This document shows, piece after piece, positions 27,160 to 38,429 of a DNA stretch of 64,000 bases. The position numbers and the translations under genes are program-made. Below the pieces are notes generated by a model, which searched no databases, had not been told where the DNA came from, and saw nothing but the letters and a program-made list of their open reading frames with translations. Position 1 is the stretch's first letter. Each line of letters begins with the position of its first letter. The DNA is from Ensifer sp. IC4062 (GTDB taxonomy: Bacteria; Pseudomonadota; Alphaproteobacteria; Rhizobiales; Rhizobiaceae), in assembly GCF_020193575.1 (NCBI RefSeq), contig NZ_JADYVD010000022.1, forward strand, positions 43,976-107,975, written 5' to 3'.

Positions 27160-27932
27160 TCTCCCTTGAAGCGCGCCTCGCGCTTTTCGCTGAAGGCCGC
27201 GACGCCCTCCTTGAGATCGCCAGTCTTGGCGACAAGGATCGAGCCGAGTGCCTCGACCGCCGCACCCTTGTCCTCGCCATTCGCCGAGGCGATCATCAGT
27301 TTCGATATCTCGAGCGCCGCCGGCCCGCGGCCTGCAATGCGAGTGGCATAGTCTCGGGCCGCAGCCATGACCGTGCCGGTCTCGACCACCGCATCGACCA
27401 GTCCTTCGTCCCTCGCCTCCTCGGCGGTAAACATCTCGCCGCCGAGCACCATGCGCCGCACGATCTGCGCACCGAAGCGGGAGACCAGACGCTGCGTGCC
27501 GGACCAGCCAGGCACCATCCCGAGGCTCGTTTCGGGAAGGCCGATCTTCACCTGGAGTTCAGCGATGCGGATGTCGGCCGCCGCTGCCAGTTCCAGGCCG
27601 CCGCCGAGCGCATGACCGTTGAGCGCCGCGATCACCGGCATGCGCAACGTCGCCAGCCGCTCGAACACGCGGTGGCCAAAGCGCACCCAGTCATGGCCGA
27701 ATGCCGCGGCATCCATGCCGCCCCAGGCCTTGATATCGCCACCGGCGGAAAAAGCCTTGCCCTCCCCGGTCAGGATGGCGACGCGCACATCGCGGTTCGC
27801 CTCGACCGCGTCGCAGGCGGCAGCGAGCGCCTTCAACATATCGATGTCGAAGGCATTGAGCTTTTGGGATCTCGACACGGTCATGATGGCGACCGCGCCT
27901 TCGACGTCGACCCGGATGCGTTCGTCAGCCAT
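27153..27932 (-). CDS. Enoyl-CoA hydratase/isomerase family protein
   Basis: 259 residues from ATG 27932, with GGGAGG 5 bp upstream (a start at 27947 adds five residues). Crotonase fold: oxyanion-hole segment FSAGGDIKAW at 61-70 and GHALGGGLELA at 107-116. Both catalytic glutamates are present, Glu114 and Glu134 (GLPETSLG), so hydratase activity is plausible. The usual PGAGGTQRL reads PGWSGTQRL. The start overlaps the CoA-transferase stop by 8 bp. Acts on an acyl-CoA made by that transferase. Confidence 0.93.
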   Translation of the reverse strand: MADERIRVDVEGAVAIMTVSRSQKLNAFDIDMLKALAAACDAVEANRDVRVAILTGEGKAFSAGGDIKAWGGMDAAAFGHDWVRFGHRVFERLATLRMPVIAALNGHALGGGLELAAAADIRIAELQVKIGLPETSLGMVPGWSGTQRLVSRFGAQIVRRMVLGGEMFTAEEARDEGLVDAVVETGTVMAAARDYATRIAGRGPAALEISKLMIASANGEDKGAAVEALGSILVAKTGDLKEGVAAFSEKREARFKGEW

Positions 27933-29538
27933 GCGCGCCTCCCGCAATTTTCCGCGCGGCCCTCGCCGGCAGAGTCAGACCGAGCGGCGCCTCGTTGAAT
28001 AGCGCGCTATCCATCTGCTTCAGCCGGTCGGAAACGATAAGCGGAAATTCCGATTGGTCGAGGATATGTTCTTGCAGGTCCGCGCCGGGCGCGATTTCGG
28101 TGAGCACGATGCCGTCGGGCGTCAGCTTCATCACTGAGCGCTCGGTCACATAGGTGACGTCCTGCCCCTGCTCGACTGCCCGGCGGCCGGAGAAGGTGAC
28201 GTGCTCGACCGCATTGACGAGCTTCTTCAGCTTGCCTTCCCTTTCGATGACAAGCTTGCCGTCGGCGACCGAGAGTTTCGCGCCGGCATTGAACATGCCG
28301 GAGAAGACGATCTTCTTCGCCCGCGCCGTGATGTCGACAAAACCGCCCGCGCCCGCGGTCACATGCGGCCGGAAGCTGAGCTTCGACACGTTGACCGATC
28401 CGGTGCGGTCGATTTCCAGGAAGGAAAGCAGCGAGGCATCGAAGCCCGCGCCTTGGAAATAAGTGAACTGATAGGGCGACGGCATGAAGGCGTCAGCATT
28501 CGACGCGCAGCCAAAGGCGAAGTCGAGGAGCGGCACACCGCCAACCGCTCCCTGCTCGATCACCCAGGTGACCGCACCATGCAGGCCTTCTTCCAGCAGG
28601 ATCCGCGGCACATTGGCGGAGATGCCGAAACCGAGATTGACCGCACTCCCCGTTTCGAGCTCCTGCGCGACGCGGCGGGCGATCACCTTCTGGATGCTGA
28701 ATTCGGGAACGCGGAAGCTGTCGAGCGGGCGGAAGATCTCGCCGGAGATGGCGGGATCGTAAAGCGTCTGCGTCGTCTGCTTCTGGTCGGGATCGACGAT
28801 CACATAGTCGACCAGCACGCCCGGGACGCGCACATCATGGGGCTTAAGCGAGCCTTCTTTGGTGATGCGTTTGACCTGGGCAATCACGATGCCGCCGTTG
28901 TTGCGGGCCGCGAGCGCCTGATCGAGTCCGCCGAGATAGGCGCCTTCGTGTTCGTAAGTGAGATTGCCGCGCTCGTCCGCGGTCGTAGCCCGGATGATTG
29001 CTACTTGCGGTGCGATAGCCTTGAAATAAAGCCAGTCCTCGCCCTCGAAGGCGATCTTCTTCACTACCGGCTCTGCAGCGGCGGGCGCGTTCATGGCGCA
29101 GCCTTCGCGCGACGGGTCGACGAACGTGTCGAGCCCGACCTTGGTCATAACGCCCGGGCGTTTCGCCGCCGCTTCGCGATGCATGTCGAAGAGAATGCCG
29201 GAAGGAATGTTGTAGGCCGCCACTTCGTTGGCCCCGATCATCTGCCAGATCAGCGGCGGCTCCGCGCTCGACGGACCGGAGGGGTAGGATCCGCCGATGA
29301 TCTTTTTCAGCAAGCCCTTCTTGGCGATGTAGTCGACGCCCTTGATGCCGCTCATGTCACCGGCTGCGATCGGATGCAGCGTCGTCAGGTCACGCGGATG
29401 GCCGGTCGCATTGAAACGCTCGCCGATCGCCTTCAGCATCAGGTCCGGGCAGCCGAGGCCGCTCGAGGAAGAGATGGAGACGACGGCGCCGTCCGGTATC
29501 AGAGCGGCCGCTTCCGCCGGTGAAACGTGTTTGTTCAT
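27925..29538 (-). CDS. Acyl-CoA:acetate/3-ketoacid CoA-transferase (YdiF/Pct type)
   Basis: 537 residues from ATG 29538 (MNKHVSPAEAAALIPDG). Fused alpha-beta CoA-transferase: N-terminal half with GAVVSISSSSGLGCPDLML and ADERGNLTYEHEG, C-terminal half with the catalytic Glu328 in VIEQGAVGGVP and SAVNLGFGISANVP. It activates a carboxylic acid using acetyl-CoA or another acyl-CoA. It follows the Gfo/Idh/MocA gene by 5 bp. A propionate or short-chain 3-hydroxy/keto acid transferase is the generic expectation; the true substrate depends on this uncharacterised pathway. Confidence 0.92.
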   Translation of the reverse strand: MNKHVSPAEAAALIPDGAVVSISSSSGLGCPDLMLKAIGERFNATGHPRDLTTLHPIAAGDMSGIKGVDYIAKKGLLKKIIGGSYPSGPSSAEPPLIWQMIGANEVAAYNIPSGILFDMHREAAAKRPGVMTKVGLDTFVDPSREGCAMNAPAAAEPVVKKIAFEGEDWLYFKAIAPQVAIIRATTADERGNLTYEHEGAYLGGLDQALAARNNGGIVIAQVKRITKEGSLKPHDVRVPGVLVDYVIVDPDQKQTTQTLYDPAISGEIFRPLDSFRVPEFSIQKVIARRVAQELETGSAVNLGFGISANVPRILLEEGLHGAVTWVIEQGAVGGVPLLDFAFGCASNADAFMPSPYQFTYFQGAGFDASLLSFLEIDRTGSVNVSKLSFRPHVTAGAGGFVDITARAKKIVFSGMFNAGAKLSVADGKLVIEREGKLKKLVNAVEHVTFSGRRAVEQGQDVTYVTERSVMKLTPDGIVLTEIAPGADLQEHILDQSEFPLIVSDRLKQMDSALFNEAPLGLTLPARAARKIAGGAHG

Positions 29539-29543
29539 GGAAT

Positions 29544-31585
<2,042 letters not shown>

Positions 31586-31627
31586 CGATATCCTCCCGAC
31601 CGGCATTTCACTCTTTCGTTCTTAATA

Positions 31628-31643
31628 ATTGGAACGTTCCAAT
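31628..31643. promoter_or_regulatory. LacI-type operator, perfect 16-bp palindrome
   Basis: ATTGGAACGTTCCAAT, a perfect dyad centred on AACGTT, 42 bp upstream of the LacI start and well placed to overlap its promoter. Confidence 0.8.
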
Positions 31644-31844
31644 ATCGTCAAGAGGCTTTCGCTCACTTTTTTGACGGCCTGCACGTGCCCCTAGAGAGCC
31701 GGGCAACAGGGCAAGCATCAGAAATACTGTCGATTATTCCGCTGTTTAAGCTGAATATCGGCCCTTCCGCCACGAAAGGCGGTGGATCTTTGAAGAGACC
31801 TAAAACGATCGCGAACAGATGCGGCGGATGATTTTCGAACTTGA

Positions 31845-31864
31845 AATTTGGAACGTTCTAAATT
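31845..31864. promoter_or_regulatory. LacI-type operator upstream of the DUF993 gene
   Basis: AATTTGGAACGTTCTAAATT, a 20-bp dyad with one mismatched pair, sharing TTGGAACGTTC with the site at 31628. It is 35 bp before the DUF993 ATG. The remainder of the 314-bp divergent region (31586-31899) shows no gene. Confidence 0.78.
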
Positions 31865-31899
31865 ATTCCATAGCGCAAACCTGAGGAGGATACCCGCTC

Positions 31900-33072
31900 A
31901 TGACCAGCCTGCTCCTGCCGCGCCAAGACGGCTCGCTCGAACACTACAAACTCCAGGGAACGCCGATCACCCGGCCTGGCACGGTGCCGACTTTCAACCG
32001 CATCGCCTATGCGGCCGCGCATGTCGTTTCCGATCCGCTGCATGACAGCGATCCTTGGGGAAGGCCGGCTATCGACTGGGAAGCGACGATGGCATTTCGC
32101 CAACACCTCTGGAGCTTTGGTTTCAAGATCGCCGAGGCGATGGACACCGCCCAGCGGGGCATGGGTCTTGCCTGGCCGGACGCGCAGGAGCTGATCCGTC
32201 GTTCGCTCGCCGAGGCGAAGAGCGTTCCGGGCGCCGATCTCGCCTGCGGCGCCGGCACCGACCATCTTTTTCCCGACGCGGCGCGCTCGATCGAGGATGT
32301 TATTTCCGCCTATGAGGAGCAGATCGGATTCGTCGAGGGTGAGGGCGGCCGGGCGATTATGATGGCGAGCCGTGCTCTGGCCCGCATTGCACGATCGGCC
32401 GACGACTACCGCCGTGTCTACGGCCATATCCTGCGCCAAGCGAAGGACAAGGTGGTGCTGCACTGGCTCGGCGACATGTTCGACCCGCAGCTAAGGGGAT
32501 ACTGGGGATCGGAGAATTTCGAGGAAGCGTTGGAAACGGTACTGTCGATTATCTCCGAGAACAGTGCCAAGGTCGAAGGCATCAAGATATCGTTGCTCGA
32601 CAACGCCAAGGAAGTGGCGCTGCGCAATGGCCTTCCGGACGGCGTGCTCTGCTTTACCGGCGACGATTTCAACTACGCTGAGCTGATCGAGGGGGACGGT
32701 CAGAAATATAGCCACGCGCTGCTGGGCATCTTCGACGCCGTGGCGCCCTCGGCTTCGAAAGCGCTTGCTGCCTTGGCAGATGGCGACCTCACAACCTTCC
32801 GCGGCGTAATCGAGCCGACGGTGCCCTTGTCGCGCAAGATCTTCGAGGCGCCGACACAGTACTACAAGGCCGGCGTCGTCTTCCTCGCTTGGCTGAACGG
32901 CCACCAGCGCCACTTCACCCTGCCGGCCGGCCTGCAGTCCGCCCGTGGGCTCCTGCACTATACCGACGTCTTCCGCCTCGCCGACCAAGCCAATGTGCTC
33001 GACAGGCCGGAGCTGGCCGCTGCGCGGATGCGGTATTTTCTCGCCGTCCTCGGCGTCGAACAGGCGAACTAG
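31900..33072 (+). CDS. DUF993 protein (dihydrodipicolinate synthase-like TIM barrel)
   Basis: 390 residues; ATG 31900 follows GAGGAGGA. It matches the DUF993 family, predicted (beta/alpha)8 barrels related to dihydrodipicolinate synthase-type aldolases (PRQDGSLEHYKLQGTP; KVVLHWLGDMFDPQLRGYWG; GIKISLLDNAKEVALR). I recall DUF993 genes elsewhere beside Gfo/Idh/MocA oxidoreductases and sugar isomerases, which suggests a retro-aldol or lyase step on an oxidised sugar or cyclitol. Here it has a LacI operator in common with the divergent operon. No biochemical role is established to my knowledge. The Lys in IKISLLD aligns roughly where a Schiff-base lysine would sit, but I cannot verify that. Confidence 0.85.
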   Translation: MTSLLLPRQDGSLEHYKLQGTPITRPGTVPTFNRIAYAAAHVVSDPLHDSDPWGRPAIDWEATMAFRQHLWSFGFKIAEAMDTAQRGMGLAWPDAQELIRRSLAEAKSVPGADLACGAGTDHLFPDAARSIEDVISAYEEQIGFVEGEGGRAIMMASRALARIARSADDYRRVYGHILRQAKDKVVLHWLGDMFDPQLRGYWGSENFEEALETVLSIISENSAKVEGIKISLLDNAKEVALRNGLPDGVLCFTGDDFNYAELIEGDGQKYSHALLGIFDAVAPSASKALAALADGDLTTFRGVIEPTVPLSRKIFEAPTQYYKAGVVFLAWLNGHQRHFTLPAGLQSARGLLHYTDVFRLADQANVLDRPELAAARMRYFLAVLGVEQAN

Positions 33073-33074
33073 GG

Positions 33075-33140
33075 CGCGATGTGGAAAGTGCAGGCGGAAT
33101 TCCGCCCGCCTCCCGCTCTGACGTATTTGAACTGACCACG
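33075..33140. repeat. RIME-like palindromic repeat
   Basis: Contains GGAAAGTG, then the perfect palindrome GGCGGAATTCCGCC (33093-33106), then CTCCCGCTCTGA. Related in layout to 8934-8980. Lies in the 3' flank of the DUF993 gene. Confidence 0.5.
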
Positions 33141-33143
33141 TTT

Positions 33144-33174
33144 ATGATCTTGGGTCGATTTGGCCTAAGATCAT
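33144..33174. terminator. Bidirectional hairpin between convergent genes
   Basis: Arms ATGATCTTGGG and CCTAAGATCAT form an 11-pair stem with one G-T wobble and a 9-base loop, midway between the DUF993 gene and dcp, which converge here. Confidence 0.65.
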
Positions 33175-33180
33175 TGTGAT

Positions 33181-35268
33181 CTAAGTGGCGGGCGAGGGCG
33201 GCGCTACAGCCTCCAGTCCCTTCTTCTTCAGCATCGCGTCCGGATTCGGCAGCTTGCCACGGAAAGCTTTGTAGGCATCCTCCGGGTCAACGGCGCCGCC
33301 GACCGAATAGATGTTGTCCTTGAGCTTCCGCGCAGTCTGCGGATCGAACGGATTGCCGGTCTCCTCGAAGGCGGCGAAGGCGTCGGCGTCGAGCACCTCC
33401 GACCACATGTAGGAATAGTAGCCGGCGGAATAACCATCGCCGGAGAAGACGTGCAGGAAGTGCGGGCTGCGGTGGCGCATGACGATCGATTTGGGCATGC
33501 CGATCTTGTCCAGCGTCGCCGCTTCCAGCGCCATCGGCTCGGCAGTGGTTTCCGCCGTGTGGTAGGCCATGTCGACCAGCGCGGAAGAGGTGAATTCGAC
33601 GGTGGCGAAGCCGGAATTGAAAGTTCTCGCCGCCAACACCTTGTCGAGCAGGTCCTGAGGCATGGGCTCGCCGGTCTGATAGTGCACCGCATAGGTCCTC
33701 AGGATATCCGGCACCGTCAGCCAATGCTCGTAAAGCTGCGAAGGCAGCTCGACGAAATCGCGCGGAACGCCGGTCCCGGAGACGGAAGGGTAGGTGACGT
33801 TGGAGAGCATGCCGTGAAGCGCATGGCCGAACTCGTGGAACAGCGTGCGCGCGTCATCGATCGACAGCAGTGCCGGCTTGCCGTCAGCGGGCTTCGCGAA
33901 GTTGCAGACATTGTAGACAATCGGTATTTCACCCTCATCGCCATTCTTCAGTTTCAGCTTGTGCTGCGACTGGAATGAACTCATCCAGGCGCCGGAGCGC
34001 TTGGAGGAGCGGGCGAAGTAGTCGCCGAGGAACAGGGCGACAAGCTTGCCGGAGGCGTCGCGGATCTCGAAGACGCGGACATCGGGATGATAGGCGGGAA
34101 CGCCCTTCTTCTCCGTTGCCGTCACGCCGAAGAGGCGATGGGCGACATCGAAACACGCATCGATGATCTTCTCGAGCTGGAGATAGGGCTTCAGCTCGCT
34201 TTCCGAGAAGCTGAACTTTTCGGCGCGCAGTTTTTCCGCATAGTGGCGCCAATCCCAGGGCATGACGTCGTGATTGCGGCCCTCGGCGGCAATGAGCTTG
34301 GCAAGGTCCGCCTCTTCCTCGCGGGCGCGCACCACTGCTTTTTCCCAGACCTGCATCAGCAGGCCGTTCACGGCGTCAGGTGTCTTTGCCATGGTGTCGT
34401 CGAGCTTCAGCGCCGCGAAATTCTCATAGCCGAGCAGTCTTGCCTTCTCGGCCCGAAGCGCCAGCGTCTCGGCGATAATACCGAGATTGTCGGTCTCACC
34501 GCCGTTTTCACCGCGGGCCGTCCAAGCCTTGAACGCCTGTTCGCGAAGCTCGCGGTTGTCGGAGAACGTCAGGAACGGCTCGATGATCGAGCGCGACAGG
34601 GTGACCGCATATTTGCCATCTTCCCCTCGGTCGCGGGCGGCGGCCGCCATGGCGTCTCTGAGGAATTCCGGAAGACCGGCGAGTTCCTCCTCGCTCGCAA
34701 GCAGCAATGCCCAGTTCTTCTCGTCGGCAAGCACGTTTTGGCCGAACTTGGCGCCGAGGCCGGCAAGCTTCTCGTTGATGGTGGCGAGCCGCTCCTGCTC
34801 AGGTTTGTCGAGTTTGGCGCCGGACTTGACGAAGCCCTTCCAGTGGCGCTCGAGAACGCGCGTCGCCTCGAGATCGAGGCCGAGCTCTTCGCGCTTCTCC
34901 CAGAGCGTATCGATGCGACTGAACAGGGCCGGATTCATGCCGATCTTCGAATAATGCCGTGACATCTTCGGCGCGATCTCGCGCTCGAGCGCCTGGATCA
35001 CGTCGTTGGTATGGGCGCCGGCCTTATTCCAGAACAGCGCCGAGACGCGCGAAAGCTCATCTCCGGCGATTTCGAGGGCGACGACCGTGTTTTCGAAGGT
35101 CGGCGGTTCCGGATTGTGGGCAATCGCATCGATTTCCGCTTCGTGTGCGGCGAGCGCCGCGTCGAAGGCGGGTGCAAAATCTTCGTCCTTCACCGCATCG
35201 AAGCGCGGCAGGCCTTCGTGTCCGGTCCAGTTCACCAGGGCAGGGTTAAGCGAAGCGCTTGCAGTCAT
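33181..35268 (-). CDS. dcp: Peptidyl-dipeptidase Dcp (M3 metallopeptidase)
   Basis: 695 residues from ATG 35268 (AAAGGAAA upstream). Zinc motif HEFGH in LFHEFGHALHGML, with the distal Glu in the M3 helix region, and FSGDGYSAGYYSYMWSEV near the C-terminus. The N-terminal section (FDAVKDEDFAPAFDAALAAHEAEIDAIA) follows E. coli Dcp rather than oligopeptidase A. It removes C-terminal dipeptides from short peptides; no signal peptide, so cytoplasmic. In-frame codons upstream to 35451 overlap spacer and are not counted. Confidence 0.94.
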   Translation of the reverse strand: MTASASLNPALVNWTGHEGLPRFDAVKDEDFAPAFDAALAAHEAEIDAIAHNPEPPTFENTVVALEIAGDELSRVSALFWNKAGAHTNDVIQALEREIAPKMSRHYSKIGMNPALFSRIDTLWEKREELGLDLEATRVLERHWKGFVKSGAKLDKPEQERLATINEKLAGLGAKFGQNVLADEKNWALLLASEEELAGLPEFLRDAMAAAARDRGEDGKYAVTLSRSIIEPFLTFSDNRELREQAFKAWTARGENGGETDNLGIIAETLALRAEKARLLGYENFAALKLDDTMAKTPDAVNGLLMQVWEKAVVRAREEEADLAKLIAAEGRNHDVMPWDWRHYAEKLRAEKFSFSESELKPYLQLEKIIDACFDVAHRLFGVTATEKKGVPAYHPDVRVFEIRDASGKLVALFLGDYFARSSKRSGAWMSSFQSQHKLKLKNGDEGEIPIVYNVCNFAKPADGKPALLSIDDARTLFHEFGHALHGMLSNVTYPSVSGTGVPRDFVELPSQLYEHWLTVPDILRTYAVHYQTGEPMPQDLLDKVLAARTFNSGFATVEFTSSALVDMAYHTAETTAEPMALEAATLDKIGMPKSIVMRHRSPHFLHVFSGDGYSAGYYSYMWSEVLDADAFAAFEETGNPFDPQTARKLKDNIYSVGGAVDPEDAYKAFRGKLPNPDAMLKKKGLEAVAPPSPAT

Positions 35269-35359
35269 CGGGTTTCCTTTCGCATGCAGGACCGGCGGAC
35301 GCTGGAAAGCATCGGCGTGCCGACGGAGAGGTTTGAAGTGGTTGGCAATCTGACCAACG

Positions 35360-36001
35360 TCAAGGCTTGCGCACACCGAAAAGACCGGGCGCCGCATGCC
35401 AGACAGCCTGAGCGGCGAAGCCGATGAACAGAAGGCCGGAGAGCCGGACAATGGCTAGCTCATGGCGGCGATAGAAGCGGCGCACGACGGACGCGCCGAT
35501 GATCGCGATCAAAATCAGGTCGGCGACGAGGAACCCCACCAGCGACACGGCGAGCAGCATCGGCAGCGCATCGAACTCTAGCGCATTGGCGGAACCGGCA
35601 AGCAGCGCCGTGAACGTCGCCAATGCCACCGGATAGCCTTTGGGATTGGTAAGCCCGAAAATCAGGCCGCGGCGCAGCGGTCGTTCCACCGTCAGCAAGG
35701 CGCGGTTCTCACCCTTCGGCTTGGCGCGAAGAGCAGTCCAACCTATCCAGGCGAGATAGGCGCCGCAGAATAGGCCGAGAACGTCGAAGATCGCCGTACC
35801 GATCGATCGCGCACCGACGATCGCAACGAGTGCCAGCGTCGACCAGACGATATCGCCGGCAAGATGCCCGCCCATGAACAGTGCGCCAGCCTTCCGACCC
35901 TGGCCGGCTCCGATGCCGAGCAGCGCAAGAAACGCGGGGCCGGGGATCAGCGTGTAGGAAAGCGCCGCGAGAAAGGCACCGAAAAGAAGCGTTTCCGACA
36001 T
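35360..36001 (-). CDS. LysE/RhtB-family exporter
   Basis: 213-residue inner-membrane protein with about six hydrophobic segments. It starts MSETLLFGAFLAALSYTLIP followed by GPAFLALLGIGAGQGRKAG, the usual LysE/RhtB N-terminal signature, and has LIFGLTNPKGYPVALATFTA in the middle. Exports amino acids or homoserine-lactone-like solutes. ATG 36001 was preferred over the in-frame 36022. Its stop is 91 bp before the dcp start on the same strand; the two may be co-transcribed. Confidence 0.9.
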   Translation of the reverse strand: MSETLLFGAFLAALSYTLIPGPAFLALLGIGAGQGRKAGALFMGGHLAGDIVWSTLALVAIVGARSIGTAIFDVLGLFCGAYLAWIGWTALRAKPKGENRALLTVERPLRRGLIFGLTNPKGYPVALATFTALLAGSANALEFDALPMLLAVSLVGFLVADLILIAIIGASVVRRFYRRHELAIVRLSGLLFIGFAAQAVWHAAPGLFGVRKP

Positions 36002-36361
36002 TTCGAGTCCCCCCGGTTGCAACAGGGGCCATTCGAGCGCCCGCGTGTGATTCCGTCAAGCGGAAAGGGCGGCCTCGTTCGTGGCACCGTCAGCAGCCGC
36101 GCGAAGGGTTACGGAAGGTGAGGGCGTCAATCGTGGCGCGGATCAGGTCCGAAACCCTCCGAAGGAACTTGCGCATGGGATTTTCCTTCGCCTCTGCGCG
36201 AACCGGAATTGGTTACCGCCCCAAGAATCTCTCACGCCTGGACGAACACGCCTGTTTCGCGGGGAACCCCGCCGCGCACAAATCTTTCGTTACGAAGATT
36301 TCCCTCGATACGAAGTTGCGCTAAGAACGCGCCCGAGTTTTCCCCGCGAGAAGGATTTTCC
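36002..36361. other. leuB upstream region
   Basis: 360 bp between divergent LysE-type and leuB genes. It contains a short hairpin GCGGGG-AA-CCCCGC (36259-36272) and a stem AAATCTTTCG / CGAAGATTT (36280-36301, one bulged base) close to leuB. I looked for a Leu-rich leader peptide and found none. AAGGA lies just before the leuB ATG. Confidence 0.45.
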
Positions 36362-37474
36362 ATGACTGTGCGCAATCTCTTCCTTCTGCCCGGCGACGGC
36401 ATCGGCCCGGAAGCCATGGCGGAAGTCCGCAAAATCATCGCTTATATGAACGCCGAGCTTAATGCCGGCTTTGTGACGGATGAGGGCCTTGTGGGCGGCT
36501 CGGCCTATGACGCCCATGGTGTGGCGATCTCGGAAGGGGACATGGCGAAGGCGCTCGCCGCCGATGCCGTGCTCTTCGGCGCCGTCGGCGGCCCGAAGTG
36601 GGATGCGGTACCCTACAAGGTGCGGCCGGAAGCCGGGCTGCTGCGCCTGCGCAAGGATCTGGAGCTTTTCGCCAACCTGCGCCCGGCCATCTGCTACCCG
36701 GCGCTCGCCAACGCCTCCTCGCTGAAGCCGGAACTGGTCGAAGGCCTCGATATCCTGATCGTGCGCGAACTGACCGGCGGCGTCTATTTCGGCGAGCCGA
36801 AGGAGATCATCGACCTCGGCAATGGCCAGAAGCGCGGCATCGACACGCAGGTCTACGACACTTACGAGATCGAGCGCATCGCTGGCGTTGCCTTCGAGCT
36901 CGCCCGCACGCGCAAAAACCGCGTTTGCTCGATGGAAAAGCGCAATGTGATGAAATCGGGCGTGCTCTGGAATCAGGTCGTGACCGAAACGCACAAGGCA
37001 AAATATGCCGATGTGCAGCTGGAGCACATGCTGGCGGATGCCGGCGGCATGCAGCTGGTGCGCCAGCCGAAGCAGTTCGACGTGATCGTCACCGACAACC
37101 TCTTCGGCGACATGCTGTCCGACGTCGCCGCCATGCTAACGGGCTCGCTCGGCATGCTGCCTTCCGCCTCGCTCGGCGCGCCGGATCCGAAGACCGGTAA
37201 GCGCAAGGCGCTCTACGAGCCCGTGCACGGCTCAGCACCGGATATTGCCGGCAAGGGCATTGCCAACCCCATCGCCATGATCGCCTCCTTCGCGATGTGC
37301 CTGCGTTATTCCTTCAATCTCGTGAAGGAAGCCGATAACCTGGAAAAGGCGATCGCCAACGTGCTCGACAAGGGCATCCGCACCGGCGACATCATGGCCG
37401 AGGGCGCTCGCCAGGTCGGCACCGGCGAGATGGGCGACGCGATCCTCGCCGAGTTCAAGGCGCTTTCGGCCTAA
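36362..37474 (+). CDS. leuB: 3-isopropylmalate dehydrogenase
   Basis: 370 residues from ATG 36362 (GAGAAGGA upstream). Third enzyme of leucine synthesis: NAD-dependent oxidation and decarboxylation of 3-isopropylmalate. Seen: [15 protein letters not shown] at the N-terminus, [12 protein letters not shown] near 135-146, [10 protein letters not shown] with the catalytic lysine region, [20 protein letters not shown] with the metal-binding aspartates, and [18 protein letters not shown] for NAD. Length is standard. A strong terminator follows. Confidence 0.97.
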   Translation: MTVRNLFLLPGDGIGPEAMAEVRKIIAYMNAELNAGFVTDEGLVGGSAYDAHGVAISEGDMAKALAADAVLFGAVGGPKWDAVPYKVRPEAGLLRLRKDLELFANLRPAICYPALANASSLKPELVEGLDILIVRELTGGVYFGEPKEIIDLGNGQKRGIDTQVYDTYEIERIAGVAFELARTRKNRVCSMEKRNVMKSGVLWNQVVTETHKAKYADVQLEHMLADAGGMQLVRQPKQFDVIVTDNLFGDMLSDVAAMLTGSLGMLPSASLGAPDPKTGKRKALYEPVHGSAPDIAGKGIANPIAMIASFAMCLRYSFNLVKEADNLEKAIANVLDKGIRTGDIMAEGARQVGTGEMGDAILAEFKALSA

Positions 37475-37530
37475 TCCGCCACGCTGGCATTTGACGTTTT
37501 CTCGGCTCATGCCGATGAGGTTCAATCAGC

Positions 37531-37561
37531 AACACCTCCGGAAATCACTTCCGGAGGTGTT
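37531..37561 (+). terminator. leuB terminator
   Basis: Perfect 13-bp stem AACACCTCCGGAA / TTCCGGAGGTGTT with a 5-base loop, followed by TTTACGTTT. Intrinsic terminator 56 bp after the leuB stop. Confidence 0.88.
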
Positions 37562-37629
37562 TTACGTTTGGCTCTTGATTTCATCGCGTCCGGCTTCACA
37601 TGCAGGAGGATGCAAAGGAAAGACGAGAC

Positions 37630-38328
37630 ATGAATCAACCGCTTGCTTCCACGACCTGGATATTCCTGGCGACGCTCGTGCTCGTGCTTGCCTTCGTTCC
37701 TTTCGATCCGCAATTGTCGCAATGGGCGCAGGACCTGCCGGACGATATCGTCGATTTCAACCGGACGATCACCGATGCCGGCAGCGCCGTCTGGATGATC
37801 TACGCCTCCGCCCTCCTGCTGCTCGTCGCTTTCATTGTCCGACGCGCCTCGAGCCGTGAGACGTACCGGCAGAGCGCACGCACGACACGCAATCTGTCGG
37901 CCTATTTCCTGCTGACGGTCGGAACGGCCAGCACGCTCGTCCATGGGTTCAAATTTCTGATCGGCCGCGCCCGCCCCGAACTTTTCGCCGAGTACGGCGC
38001 CTACAGCCTCACACCCTTCATGGGCGACAGGTTGTTCGAAAGCTTCCCCTCCGGCCATTCGACCGCCGCTGGCGCGCTCTTCGGCGCTTTCGCGATGCTG
38101 GTGCCGCGGCTGCGGCCGCTGTTCCTAGCAATGGCGGTGGCGCTCGGCATTTCGCGCGTGATCGTCGGTGCGCACTATCCAAGCGATGTCGCCGCCGGCC
38201 TGCTGCTCGGTCTTTGGGTCGCGATTATGATCGCTTTCGTTTTTGCCCGACAGGGCTGGCTCTTCCGACTGGACGCGGGCGGCTGGCCGGCGCCGAAAAA
38301 CGCGAGTTCCAAGCAAGGAGATAAATAA
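37630..38328 (+). CDS. PAP2-family membrane phosphatase
   Basis: 232 residues from ATG 37630 (AAGGAAAG upstream; ATG 37600 is an in-frame alternative adding ten residues). It carries the three phosphatidic-acid phosphatase motifs: KFLIGRARP, PSGHS and SRVIVGAHYPSDVAAG. Several transmembrane helices are visible (first at about 10-28). Dephosphorylates a lipid phosphate such as phosphatidate or undecaprenyl pyrophosphate, or a lipid A phosphate. The neighbours do not narrow the substrate. Confidence 0.9.
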   Translation: MNQPLASTTWIFLATLVLVLAFVPFDPQLSQWAQDLPDDIVDFNRTITDAGSAVWMIYASALLLLVAFIVRRASSRETYRQSARTTRNLSAYFLLTVGTASTLVHGFKFLIGRARPELFAEYGAYSLTPFMGDRLFESFPSGHSTAAGALFGAFAMLVPRLRPLFLAMAVALGISRVIVGAHYPSDVAAGLLLGLWVAIMIAFVFARQGWLFRLDAGGWPAPKNASSKQGDK

Positions 38329-38332
38329 AAAG

Positions 38333-38354
38333 CCGGCGCGGAAGGCCGCGCCGG
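38333..38354 (-). terminator. Terminator of the MHS transporter gene
   Basis: Stem CCGGCGCGG / CCGCGCCGG with a 4-base loop; read on the minus strand it is followed by TTTTTATTTAT. It lies 75 bp beyond the transporter stop and next to the convergent PAP2 gene end. Confidence 0.8.
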
Positions 38355-38429
38355 AGTCAGGAGAGCTCGCTGGCGGGGCGAGGAACGGATTCTCCGCCCC
38401 CATCCCGCGTCGTGATTTTGGAACACCCG

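Noticed and set aside
36176..36324. Small ORF upstream of leuB as a leucine leader peptide
   Set aside because: Only a few Leu codons, not clustered, and no terminator/antiterminator arrangement.
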